A stretch of 64,000 nucleotides of DNA, taken from NCBI RefSeq assembly GCF_910584465.1, contig NZ_CAJUBK010000006.1:3237-67236 (forward strand), given 5' to 3'. Under the pieces are notes generated by a model. That model had not been told where the DNA came from. It searched no databases and saw nothing but the letters and a program-made list of their open reading frames with translations. Made by a program: the position numbers and the translations under genes. The DNA comes from an uncultured Oscillibacter sp. Lineage in GTDB: Bacteria; Bacillota; Clostridia; Oscillospirales; Oscillospiraceae. This document shows, piece by piece, positions 16,049 through 23,652 of this stretch; positions within the stretch are counted from its first letter, which is position 1; every line of letters starts with the position of its first letter.

Positions 16049-16154
16049 GCCGGGACCTCCTCTCCTCATCGAAATGCAAAGATCCTCCAATCGTCCCGCG
16101 CCGGTACGACTGGAGGTCAACCCCTCTCTGACAGGCGGACGCCGCGCGCCCTGC
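16049..16154 (-). promoter_or_regulatory. mgtE expression platform
   Basis: Between the aptamer and the start codon the RNA can form CCTCCAGTCGT/ACGATTGGAGG (11-bp stem at about 16090-16123), which lies directly upstream of the ribosome binding site and could act as a terminator or sequestering stem. Only a short U-rich stretch follows it, so the mode is uncertain. Confidence 0.5.
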
Positions 16155-16159
16155 CCCTA

Positions 16160-16312
16160 CCGTTCAAGCTTTAGCCTCACAAGGCGGTGAAATCGCGTTA
16201 GATGATACCTTGGTGTTCGATATCGCCTGTTCAAACCAGCTGATGATGTCTCCATCATTTCGCGGCAGCGACCCATATCCTTGTGGCAGCCTTACCTACC
16301 GGACCCTATGAA
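16160..16312 (-). ncRNA. M-box (ykoK) magnesium riboswitch
   Basis: Read on the minus strand, the leader has the M-box landmarks in order: GGTAGGTAAGGCTGCCACAA, GATATGGGTCGCTGCCGCGA, AATGATGGAGACATCATC, and at the 3' end GTGAGGCTAAAGCTTGAACG. These match the conserved GUUAGGUGAGGCUCC..GCUGCC and the closing CUAAAGCU of ykoK leaders. It sits between a consensus promoter and mgtE, the usual target. Confidence 0.85.
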
Positions 16313-16330
16313 GTTTTTCCGTATACACCT

Positions 16331-16359
16331 ATATTATGCTACTTTCCCGCCCCTGTCAA
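16331..16359 (-). promoter_or_regulatory. mgtE promoter
   Basis: On the minus strand TTGACA (16359-16354), 17 bp, TAATAT (16336-16331), directly upstream of the M-box. Confidence 0.8.
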
Positions 16360-16467
16360 GGGGCGGGGGATCCTTCCTGGATCTCCCGCCCGTGTGATTT
16401 TTGCGTTTTCAACGGCCTGGGACAGCTGATAGCCGCCTCTATGATCGAATCAGGGGACGCTCCTCCG

Positions 16468-18162
16468 TCAACCCCTCAGATCCTTAGCGGCGCAGAGGGG
16501 ACGGCTTTCGCCATCCAAAAGGAACAGCTTCCCGGAGCCCTCAAGGGTCCCGGACAGGGCATCCAGCTCCCCCAGGGACCGAAACCGATCCCCCTCGTAT
16601 CGGGCTAAGTACAGCCGGGCACCCTCCGGAGCCCGGACTACTTGGTATCGCCCGTCCTGGCCAAGCAGGATGACGGGCCCATCCCCCTCGTCCAGACGCT
16701 CTGTCAGCGCGAAATCGCTGAAGCTGGTGAGGACGAAAGAAACATACCACTGACCATCTTGCCGGTAGATATTGCACTGTGTTATTTCCTCGAAGCTGCC
16801 ATCTGCTTTGTAATGCAGGATCGCCAGGAAATAGGGGTCGATCGTCTCCGGGATGGGCAGCCTTACTTTTACCGGGACCGCCAGGTCATGCGTACCCTCC
16901 ACACCGGAGAGCTCCATGGAGAAGTCTACCGTCAGGATGCTGCTGTACATTTCTTCACGGATATCGTGAGGCTCCCTGACTCTGCCAATGTTCAAGACCG
17001 GGGGTTCCGTCCCCGTGATATTATTCAGGGACGCGCCGGAAACGGAGACTTTTTTCGTATCAAATATTTTCTCCAATCCCGGGTCCGTCACCTTGGGCAG
17101 GGCCGGACCGCCCAGAGCCTCCTCCAGCGATAAAAGGACTTCTTCCGCTCTATTTTCCGCCTCCAGAGCACTCTCCAGTTCCATCCTGTCCAGCGCCTGG
17201 ACCCTCTGGCGGATCTCTTCCGGCTGCGCGGTCCTGCGAATATCATCCAAGCTGTCAAGGACCTTCCGGGACGCGTCCGAAAGGTGATATCCCTCAGACC
17301 ACGCTGACCACTCGCTGTTGCGCTGCTGACTGATGTTTTCGCTTAATGCACGGACCCGGAAATAATACCATCCCACGCCGTGTTCGTCGCTCAGCATATC
17401 GATATAAGAAGGATCGGAATGACCGCTTTCTACGCCGCGTCCTCCGACCTCGCCGCCAATGACTTCGATATCCTCGCCATTCTGGGTATGCTCAGGTGAG
17501 TAACCGTAGTCGATATAGTAGCCATAGATCCTCTCGTCTTTGCTGCGCAGGTCATCCCAGAGGACAGCCGGCCAGCTCCAGCGCACTTGGCTCGGAGGAG
17601 CCAACTGAACTCCAGGCGCAGTATAATGGAAGATACCGCCGGGCATATCTTTGGAGGAGACCAAATCACTGTCCCCGTATCTTATTCCGTCCCCCTTATT
17701 TTGGACGGTGAAATAATAGTCCCCACTGGGGAGGTTCATCAAGCATTCCCCCGTGTATGGGTCGTACAGCTCATAGCGAAAACTCTTTTCAGAGAAGCTT
17801 GTGAGGATGCTTTCGGCTTTATAAGATCTTTCGATACGATATAAAGCGTCCGGCTGGCCTACCTGATAATAATCGATCTGAACTTTCTGCTGGAAAGCGC
17901 CCGTGGTCTCCCACAGGGCCGCTCCCGGGTCGTCCGGATCCCATCGCAGGTCCGAGGGATCTCCCAGAGGGATAAGCCCGTCCGGATCCTCCGTCCGGGC
18001 CGAAGACGCCGGGGCGGTGGAGACCGTCTTATGGCAGATGGCCCCGTCCTCGCCGCATTCGGTCCTCTCCCCATCTGTATACTGGGCAGCCAGGGCCGTG
18101 CCCGTCAGGGCCGTTAGGACCAGTCCCAGCACCAGAGGCCACAGCCAAGATCTTTTCCTCAT
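16468..18162 (-). CDS. secreted protein with fibronectin-like segment, unrecognised
   Basis: 564 aa. N-terminal signal peptide (MRKRSWLWPLVLGLVLTAL, cleavage near ALAAQ). A middle part (about 190-295) looks like a fibronectin type III fold (VRWSWPAVLWDD, YYFRVRAL, SEWSAWS). A charged helical stretch (about 300-350) follows, then a beta-rich domain with VTFVLTSF-like strands. No sorting signal or lipobox is seen, so release into the medium or wall is expected. Base composition is visibly less GC-biased than its neighbours (many TAT, ATA and AAA codons), a sign of possible transfer. RBS AAGAAGGAG before the ATG at 18162. Confidence 0.65.
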   Translation of the reverse strand: MRKRSWLWPLVLGLVLTALTGTALAAQYTDGERTECGEDGAICHKTVSTAPASSARTEDPDGLIPLGDPSDLRWDPDDPGAALWETTGAFQQKVQIDYYQVGQPDALYRIERSYKAESILTSFSEKSFRYELYDPYTGECLMNLPSGDYYFTVQNKGDGIRYGDSDLVSSKDMPGGIFHYTAPGVQLAPPSQVRWSWPAVLWDDLRSKDERIYGYYIDYGYSPEHTQNGEDIEVIGGEVGGRGVESGHSDPSYIDMLSDEHGVGWYYFRVRALSENISQQRNSEWSAWSEGYHLSDASRKVLDSLDDIRRTAQPEEIRQRVQALDRMELESALEAENRAEEVLLSLEEALGGPALPKVTDPGLEKIFDTKKVSVSGASLNNITGTEPPVLNIGRVREPHDIREEMYSSILTVDFSMELSGVEGTHDLAVPVKVRLPIPETIDPYFLAILHYKADGSFEEITQCNIYRQDGQWYVSFVLTSFSDFALTERLDEGDGPVILLGQDGRYQVVRAPEGARLYLARYEGDRFRSLGELDALSGTLEGSGKLFLLDGESRPLCAAKDLRG

Positions 18163-18255
18163 ATCTATCGTCTCCTTCTTTCATCTCACCGGAAACCAAG
18201 GGACTCCCTCTTCATGTATATGGAAGAAGGAAGTAGGCCCACAGTGATTTTTCCT

Positions 18256-18284
18256 ATTATAACACGCTCCTTGCCCTCCTGCAA
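18256..18284 (-). promoter_or_regulatory. promoter of the secreted protein
   Basis: Minus strand TTGCAG (18284-18279), 17 bp, TATAAT (18261-18256). The remaining 18290-18460 shows no gene. Confidence 0.65.
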
Positions 18285-18463
18285 GGCGGATCTCCCACTG
18301 AGGAGCGTCCTCGCGTACTCTAAAAGCATTCCCCCAAAATGGTGAGATAAGTTTGGCAATCCAGGAAGTGTTTCGCTGCGCTGCCGCCCTTGATGGACAG
18401 GCGGCCGACAGCCTCCCCTGCAATAAGATTTGTAAATGGGACACCTCCAGGGCCATCCTCCCC

Positions 18464-18492
18464 TCGACGGCGGCAGGGTCCTGTGGTATACT
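18464..18492 (+). promoter_or_regulatory. promoter of the GH13 gene
   Basis: TCGACG (18464-18469), 17 bp, TATACT (18487-18492) with extended TGG. Confidence 0.6.
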
Positions 18493-18523
18493 GTACCCAT
18501 CTCCAGAAAGGAAGTATCTCATC

Positions 18524-19840
18524 ATGTGGGCTGAAAAAAGCGTATTCTACCAGATCTATCCCCTGGGCTTCTGCGGCGCGCCGAAGGAGAACGACGGCGT
18601 CTGCGTGAGCCGCATCGCGAAGATCGCCGACTGGGCCCCCCATATCCAAAAGCTGGGGGCCGACGCCCTCTACCTCTCTCCCATCTTCGAAAGCGACACC
18701 CACGGCTACGACACCCGCGACTACCGCAAGATCGACTGCCGCCTCGGCACCGGCCGGGACTTCGCCGCCGTCGTGGAGGCCCTCCACGCCCACGGCATCA
18801 AGGTCGTCCTGGACGGCGTGTTCCATCACGTGGGCCGGGGCTTCTGGGCCTTCCGGGACGTGCGGGAGAAAAAGTGGGACTCCCCCTACAAGGACTGGTT
18901 CCACATCCGCTTCGACGGCGATTCCAACTACCACGACGGTTTCTGGTACGAGGGCTGGGAGGGGCACTTCGAGCTCGTGAAGCTGAACCTGCAAAACCCC
19001 GCCGTGGTGGACCACCTCCTGGACTGCGTCAAGTCCTGGGTGGACCGGTTCGACATCGACGGCCTCCGGCTGGACGTGGCCTACTGCTTGGACCCGGACT
19101 TCCTCCGCCGCCTGCGCCGGTCCTGCGACGCCCTGAAGCCCGAGTTCTTCCTGGTGGGCGAGACCCTCCACGGGGACTACAACCGCTGGACCGGCGACGG
19201 CCTCCTCCATTCCTGCACCAACTACGAGTGCTATAAGGGCCTCTGGTCCAGCCTGAACTCCATGAACCTCTTCGAGATCATCCACAGCCTCAAGCGCCAG
19301 TTCGGTCCGGAGCCGTGGACCCTCTACAAAGGCAAGCACCTCCTCTGCTTCGCGGACAACCACGACGTGACCCGCGCCGCCAGCATCCTGACCGAGCCCC
19401 GTCACCTCCCCCTGCTCTACGGCCTGCTGTTCGGCATGCCCGGCATCCCCTGCCTGTACTACGGCAGCGAGTGGGGCGCGCCGGGAGAGAAGTCCCCGGG
19501 GAACGACGACGCCCTCCGTCCCGCCTTCGAGCATCCGGAGTGGACGGAGCTGACGGACCAGATCGCCGCCATGGCGAAGGCCCACAAGGAGAGCGACGCC
19601 CTGTGCTATGGCGACTTCAAGGACCTCGTCCTCACCAACCATCAGGCCATCTTCCAGCGCCGGACCGACAAAGAGCGGGTGCTGGTCGCCGTCAACGCCG
19701 CCGGCGCCCCCTACACGGCCCACTTCGACGCGGGCTGCGGCCAGGCCGTGGACCTCATCACGGGGGAGCTCCACGACTTCGGCGGGGGCAGCGAGCTGCC
19801 GCCTTACAGCGTGGCATACTGGAAGTGCGAGACTGTATAG
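18524..19840 (+). CDS. cytoplasmic GH13 alpha-amylase family enzyme
   Basis: 438 aa without signal peptide. GH13 conserved regions are in order: VVLDGVFHH, DGLRLDVAY (nucleophile Asp), FLVGETLHGDY (acid/base Glu), and LCFADNHDV (transition-state Asp). The start at 18524 has AAAGGAAG. A short beta-sandwich C-domain ends at SVAYWKCETV. It likely hydrolyses maltodextrins or a maltose-type disaccharide inside the cell; exact specificity cannot be read. Convergent with the Crp gene: the two stop codons are separated by 14 bp filled by the 13-mer repeat. Confidence 0.88.
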   Translation: MWAEKSVFYQIYPLGFCGAPKENDGVCVSRIAKIADWAPHIQKLGADALYLSPIFESDTHGYDTRDYRKIDCRLGTGRDFAAVVEALHAHGIKVVLDGVFHHVGRGFWAFRDVREKKWDSPYKDWFHIRFDGDSNYHDGFWYEGWEGHFELVKLNLQNPAVVDHLLDCVKSWVDRFDIDGLRLDVAYCLDPDFLRRLRRSCDALKPEFFLVGETLHGDYNRWTGDGLLHSCTNYECYKGLWSSLNSMNLFEIIHSLKRQFGPEPWTLYKGKHLLCFADNHDVTRAASILTEPRHLPLLYGLLFGMPGIPCLYYGSEWGAPGEKSPGNDDALRPAFEHPEWTELTDQIAAMAKAHKESDALCYGDFKDLVLTNHQAIFQRRTDKERVLVAVNAAGAPYTAHFDAGCGQAVDLITGELHDFGGGSELPPYSVAYWKCETV

Positions 19841-19841
19841 A

Positions 19842-19854
19842 TACTTTATAAAAG
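19842..19854 (+). repeat. 13-mer TACTTTATAAAAG, copy 1
   Basis: Exact copy filling the gap between the convergent stop codons of the GH13 gene (19838-19840) and the Crp/Fnr gene (19857-19855). Confidence 0.85.
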
Positions 19855-20592
19855 TTATTTTACCCGCCAGGGCCCCGGCTCCGGCGGGTCTCCTTTCCCC
19901 TCCAGTCCGCTCCAGATGCTCCGCTTCTCCCCCGCCGGGAGCAGGACGAACTCGTCCTTCCGGAAGCGGATCAGCCCCTCTCCCTGCATCAGGCTCAGCT
20001 CATGGGACAGGGCGCTACGGTCCACGCAGAGGAACGCCGCCATCTCCTCCCGGGAGAAGGGGATCCGAAAGGCGCTGGTCCCCCGGCGCTCCGCCTGCAT
20101 GGTGAGGTAGATCAGCACCCGGTCCCGCAGGCCCCTCTGGGAGAGGATCGCCAGCCGGTAATGCTTGCGCAGGTCGTCGTCGGACAGCACCCGCAGCAGG
20201 GATCGGCAAAGGACCATCCGCTCCTCCTCCGCCAGGGCCCCCGGCTCCAGCAGGAGGTCCCCCGGGAACTGGAAGATCCGGACCGCGCTCCCCGCCACGG
20301 CATAGTAGGGCGAACGGCGGCTGCGGGTGGCGATCAGATCCGCCGCCGCCAGGGATCCCGGCCCCAGGGCCTCCATCAGGCTCCTGGTCCCGTCGGCGAA
20401 GATCTGGCAGATCTGCACCCTCCCCCGGAGGACCACGGCAAACCACTCCACCCGGTCCCCCGGCGCGATGAGGACCGCCTGCTTCTCGAACTCCCGGAGC
20501 TTCCCCCGGGGCACGATGTCCCGCTCCAGCGTCTCCGGCGGCAGATCCCGGAACAGGCGGCAGGTCTTCAAGATCGACAGCGGCGTATCCAA
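19855..20592 (-). CDS. Crp/Fnr family regulator of the molybdenum locus
   Basis: 245 aa. Residues about 1-120 form a cNMP-binding-like beta-roll (LREFEKQAVLIAPGDRVEWF, VLRGRVQICQIF); a long helix follows; the C-terminal HTH_Crp domain contains FSREEMAAFLCVDRSALSHE with the recognition helix at DRSALSHELSLM. No FNR-type N-terminal Cys cluster is seen, so the ligand is unknown. I chose the TTG at 20592 because AAAGGGGAG lies six bases upstream and the transcript should start near 20616. It is divergent from moaA, and the shared 130-bp region holds a perfect inverted repeat placed to activate moaA and repress this gene. Confidence 0.85.
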   Translation of the reverse strand: MDTPLSILKTCRLFRDLPPETLERDIVPRGKLREFEKQAVLIAPGDRVEWFAVVLRGRVQICQIFADGTRSLMEALGPGSLAAADLIATRSRRSPYYAVAGSAVRIFQFPGDLLLEPGALAEEERMVLCRSLLRVLSDDDLRKHYRLAILSQRGLRDRVLIYLTMQAERRGTSAFRIPFSREEMAAFLCVDRSALSHELSLMQGEGLIRFRKDEFVLLPAGEKRSIWSGLEGKGDPPEPGPWRVK

Positions 20593-20622
20593 GATGCTCT
20601 CCCCTTTCCGGCGTTTTTGGAA

Positions 20623-20651
20623 ATTATAACACAAAAAAGTTGTCAAGACAA
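20623..20651 (-). promoter_or_regulatory. promoter of the Crp/Fnr gene
   Basis: Minus strand TTGTCT (20651-20646), 17 bp, TATAAT (20628-20623). The -35 lies inside the operator. Confidence 0.75.
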
Positions 20652-20652
20652 C
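20639..20652. promoter_or_regulatory. Crp/Fnr-type operator
   Basis: Perfect 14-bp inverted repeat GTTGTCAAGACAAC; in the 5-4-5 geometry of FNR sites it reads GTTGT-N4-ACAAC. Its centre (20645.5) is 41.5 bp upstream of the predicted moaA transcription start and it overlaps the -35 of the divergent regulator promoter. Confidence 0.75.
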
Positions 20653-20674
20653 ATCTTTTCCGGCAGGGGCCCGT

Positions 20675-20680
20675 TATAAT
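20675..20680 (+). promoter_or_regulatory. moaA operon -10 box
   Basis: TATAAT with an expected start near 20687. The -35 position (20652-20657, CATCTT) has no match to TTGACA, which fits activator-dependent transcription. Confidence 0.7.
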
Positions 20681-20721
20681 CGGGTACAGGAAGGACACCG
20701 CCAGGGAAGGGAGGGACCGCT

Positions 20722-21660
20722 ATGCGGGACAGCCACGGCAGACACATCACCTATCTCCGCCTCTCCGTCACGGACCGCTGCTCCCTCCGGTGCCGGTACT
20801 GCATGCCCGCATCGGGCACCGCCAAACGGGACCGCGCCGGCATCTGCTCTGTGGAGGAGCTGGTGGGGATCGCCGCCGCCGCGGTGGACTGCGGGATCCG
20901 CAAGATCCGCCTCACCGGCGGGGAGCCTTTGGTCCGCCGGGACATCCTGGACATCTGCCGGGGAATCGCCGCCCTGCCCGGGGTGGAGGAGCTGTGCCTC
21001 ACCACCAACGGCCTGGCCCTCCCCGGATCGGCGGAGGCCCTCAAGGCCGCGGGCGTCGCCCGCCTGAACATCAGCCTGGACACCCTCCGGCCGGACCGCT
21101 ACGCCTACATGACCCGGACCGGCCGCCTGGAGGACGCCCTCCGGGGCCTGGAGGCCGCCGGGGAGGCGGGCTTCACCGGGACGAAGCTGAACGTGGTCCT
21201 GATGGAGGGCTTCAACGACGATGAGATCCCCGCCTTCGTGGACCTGGCCCGGCGGTATCCCATCGAGGTCCGCTTCATCGAGCTGATGCCCATCGGCGAG
21301 GGCAGGAACGCCCGCCCTCTCCCCGCCCAGGCGGTGCTGGATGCCTGTCCGGACCTCCGCCCTGCCTGGGACCGCGGCGTGGCCCGGCGCTACCGCCCGC
21401 CCGGCGGGCAGGGGCTGGTGGGGCTCATCGAGCCTATGAGCCGCCGCTTCTGTGCCCAGTGCGACCGCATCCGGGTGACGGCGGACGGGAAGCTGAAGCC
21501 CTGCCTCCACTCCGGCCAGGAGATCCCCCTCCGGGGCCTCCACGGGGAAGCCCTCCGGCGGGCCATCGAGGACGGCATCGCCGCCAAGCCGGAGCATCAC
21601 CACATGACCGAGACCGGCCGCAGCGCCGCGGGCCGGGACATGAACCAGATCGGAGGCTGA
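20722..21660 (+). CDS. moaA: GTP 3',8-cyclase MoaA
   Basis: 312 aa radical SAM enzyme for the first step of molybdenum cofactor synthesis, GTP to 3',8-cyclo-GTP. N-terminal cluster motif CSLRCRYC (about 20-27), then LTGGEPL and SLDT; C-terminal second cluster CAQCDRIRVTADGKLKPCLH. The usual C-terminal Gly-Gly tail appears as QIGG. The start has GGGAGGG upstream. It leads an operon moaA-moaC-MOSC-moeA-like-modABC-mog read from the operator-controlled promoter at 20.68 kb. At 312 residues it is slightly shorter than typical (about 325-340). Confidence 0.95.
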   Translation: MRDSHGRHITYLRLSVTDRCSLRCRYCMPASGTAKRDRAGICSVEELVGIAAAAVDCGIRKIRLTGGEPLVRRDILDICRGIAALPGVEELCLTTNGLALPGSAEALKAAGVARLNISLDTLRPDRYAYMTRTGRLEDALRGLEAAGEAGFTGTKLNVVLMEGFNDDEIPAFVDLARRYPIEVRFIELMPIGEGRNARPLPAQAVLDACPDLRPAWDRGVARRYRPPGGQGLVGLIEPMSRRFCAQCDRIRVTADGKLKPCLHSGQEIPLRGLHGEALRRAIEDGIAAKPEHHHMTETGRSAAGRDMNQIGG

Positions 21661-21664
21661 ACCT

Positions 21665-22138
21665 ATGGAACTGACCCACATCGACGAGCAGGGCCGGGCC
21701 CGGATGGTGGACGTGACGGAGAAAGCCGCCTCCTCCCGCACGGCCCTGGCCGAGGGGCGGATCTACATGGCCCCTTCCACCGTAGCGCTGATCCGCACCG
21801 GCGGAGGGCCCAAGGGGGACGTGCTGGCCGTGGCCCAGGTGGCGGGGATCATGGCCGCCAAGCGGACCCATGAGCTGATCCCCATGTGCCATCCGCTGGC
21901 CCTGACGGGGGTGGACATCCGCTTCACCCTGGAGGAGTCCGCCGTCCATATCCGGGCCCAGGCGAGATGCAAAGGCGAGACCGGCGTGGAGATGGAGGCC
22001 CTGACGGCGGCGTCCGCCGCGGCGCTGACCATCTACGACATGTGCAAGGCCGTCCAGAAGGACATGGAGATCGGCGATATCCGTCTCCTGCGAAAGACCG
22101 GCGGGAAAAGCGGAGACTTTATAAATGAATTTATGTAA
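21665..22138 (+). CDS. moaC: cyclic pyranopterin monophosphate synthase MoaC
   Basis: 157 aa. Motifs: MVDVTEKAASSRTALAEG, the catalytic region AAKRTHELIPMCHPL, and GVEMEALTAASAAALTIYDM with CKAVQKDM. It converts 3',8-cyclo-GTP to cPMP after MoaA. Only 4 bp separate it from moaA. Its last residues (DFINEFM) are unlike the usual ending and are encoded by an AT-rich ACTTTATAAAT stretch related to the dispersed 13-mer. Confidence 0.95.
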   Translation: MELTHIDEQGRARMVDVTEKAASSRTALAEGRIYMAPSTVALIRTGGGPKGDVLAVAQVAGIMAAKRTHELIPMCHPLALTGVDIRFTLEESAVHIRAQARCKGETGVEMEALTAASAAALTIYDMCKAVQKDMEIGDIRLLRKTGGKSGDFINEFM

Positions 22139-22151
22139 GGAGGGGGCCGCC

Positions 22152-22595
22152 GTGGCGCAGGTCGTATCCGTCAACATCAGCGAGGAGAAGGGCACCGTGA
22201 AGCGGGAGGTCCCGGAGATCCGATTGAAGCTCCGCCACGGCATCGTGGGCGACGCCCACGCCGGGGACTGGCACCGGCAGATCAGCCTCCTGGCGGAGGA
22301 GAGCGTGGACAAGATGCGCGCCCTCCTGCCCCAGCTGCCGCCGGGGGCCTTCGCCGAGAACATCGACACCCGCGGCATCGAGCTCAAACGCCTCCCCGTC
22401 GGGACCCGGCTCCGGCTGGGAGAGGCGGTCGTAGAGGTGACGCAGATCGGCAAGGAGTGCCACAGCGACTGCGCGGTCAAGCAGGCCACCGGGACGTGCG
22501 TCATGCCCACCGAGGGGATCTTCGCCGTCGTGGTGCGGGAGGGGGCCGTCCGCAGGGGGGACCCCATCGAGATCGTACAGGAGGCGGAAGCATGA
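22152..22595 (+). CDS. MOSC domain protein
   Basis: 147 aa from a GTG at 22152 preceded by AAGGAGGGGG; an ATG at 22125 inside moaC is a weaker choice. The MOSC pattern is present: GIVGDAHAG, RQISLLAEESV, FAENIDTRGIEL, and a conserved Cys in GKECHSDCAV. MOSC domains carry or transfer sulfur or bind cofactor precursors (as in MOCOS and YiiM). Within this operon it probably acts in sulfuration or tailoring of the molybdenum cofactor. Its stop overlaps the next start (ATGA). Confidence 0.88.
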   Translation: MAQVVSVNISEEKGTVKREVPEIRLKLRHGIVGDAHAGDWHRQISLLAEESVDKMRALLPQLPPGAFAENIDTRGIELKRLPVGTRLRLGEAVVEVTQIGKECHSDCAVKQATGTCVMPTEGIFAVVVREGAVRRGDPIEIVQEAEA

Positions 22596-23611
22596 AACGG
22601 ATACGCACGGAGGAGGCCGTGGGCCACGTCCTCTGCCACGACATGACCCAGATCGTCCCCGGCAAGTACAAGGACGCCCGCTTCCGCAAGGGCCATGTGG
22701 TCCGGGAGGAGGACATCCCCGTCCTGCTCTCCATGGGCAAGGAGTCCCTCTATGTCTGGGAGATGGTCCCCGGCATGGTCCACGAGGACGACGCCGCCGA
22801 GCGCCTCTGCGCCCTCTGCCGGAACGAGCACATGGACCGCTCCGCCGTGAAGGAGGGGAAGATCGAGCTCACCGCCGCCATCGACGGGCTCTTCCGGGTG
22901 GACCGCGCCCGGCTGGACGCCGTCAACGCCCTGGAGGACATCATGATCGCCACCCGCCACGGGGACACGGCGGTCCGCCGGGGCGACAAGCTGGCGGGCA
23001 CCCGCGTCATCCCCCTGATCGTGGAAGACGAGAAGCTGCGGCAGGCCGAGGCCGCCGCCGGGGACGCGCCCCTCCTGGAGCTGCTCCCCTGGAAGCTGAA
23101 GACCGCCGGGATCGTCGCCACCGGCAGCGAGGTCGCCAAGGGCCTGATCCAGGACGCCTTCACCCCGGTGGTGGAGCGGAAGCTGGCCGCCTTCGGCATC
23201 GAGACGGTGGAGCGCCGCCGCCCCGGGGACGACATGGAGGCCGTGGCCAACGCCATCCTGGAGGTCCGGGCCGCGGGAGCGGACCTGATCCTCTGCACCG
23301 GCGGCATGAGCGTGGACCCGGACGACAACACGCCGGGGGCCGTGAAGCGGAGCGGGGCGGGCATCGTCACCTATGGCGCGCCGGTGCTGCCGGGGGCCAT
23401 GTTCCTGCTGGGGTACTTCGAGGACGGGACCCCCGTGATGGGCCTCCCCGGCTGCGTGATGTACGCCAAGCGCACGATCTTCGACCTGATCCTCCCCCGC
23501 GCCGCCGCCGGGGTGCGCGTCACCAGGGCGGACATCGCCGCCATGGGCGAGGGCGGGCTGTGCCTGGGCTGCGAGGTCTGCACTTACCCCAACTGCGGGT
23601 TCGGGAAGTAA
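22592..23611 (+). CDS. MoeA-like molybdopterin-binding protein with Cys-rich tail
   Basis: 339 aa. The N-terminal part (about 1-165) contains GHVLCHDMTQIV and RKGHVV, as in MoeA-like linkers; the MoCF/MogA-type domain runs from about 168 (GIVATGSEV, LILCTGGMSVDPDD, MGLPGCVMYAKRTIFDL). It should bind molybdopterin and help insert molybdate. It is shorter than MoeA (about 400) and ends in CLGCEVCTYPNCGFGK, four cysteines that may bind a metal or an Fe-S cluster. It starts at 22592 by a 4-bp overlap. A full moeA is not in the window. Confidence 0.85.
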   Translation: MKRIRTEEAVGHVLCHDMTQIVPGKYKDARFRKGHVVREEDIPVLLSMGKESLYVWEMVPGMVHEDDAAERLCALCRNEHMDRSAVKEGKIELTAAIDGLFRVDRARLDAVNALEDIMIATRHGDTAVRRGDKLAGTRVIPLIVEDEKLRQAEAAAGDAPLLELLPWKLKTAGIVATGSEVAKGLIQDAFTPVVERKLAAFGIETVERRRPGDDMEAVANAILEVRAAGADLILCTGGMSVDPDDNTPGAVKRSGAGIVTYGAPVLPGAMFLLGYFEDGTPVMGLPGCVMYAKRTIFDLILPRAAAGVRVTRADIAAMGEGGLCLGCEVCTYPNCGFGK

Positions 23612-23619
23612 GAAGATAT

Positions 23620-23632
23620 CTTTTATAAAGTA
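23620..23632 (-). repeat. 13-mer TACTTTATAAAAG, copy 2
   Basis: Exact copy on the minus strand, 9 bp after the moeA-like stop and 20 bp before modA. Confidence 0.85.
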
Positions 23633-23652
23633 TATTTGAAAGAGAGGCCGTC

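Noticed and set aside
18290..18460. Possible gene remnant upstream of the GH13 gene
   Set aside because: Short frames on both strands show no family resemblance and no ribosome binding site.
20629..20646. TTGACA/TATAAT promoter for the Crp gene using the TTGACA inside the palindrome
   Set aside because: The spacer would be only 12 bp; TTGTCT with 17 bp is the workable pair.
20722..20760. Moco riboswitch before moaA
   Set aside because: The predicted leader is only about 35 nt, too short for that aptamer.
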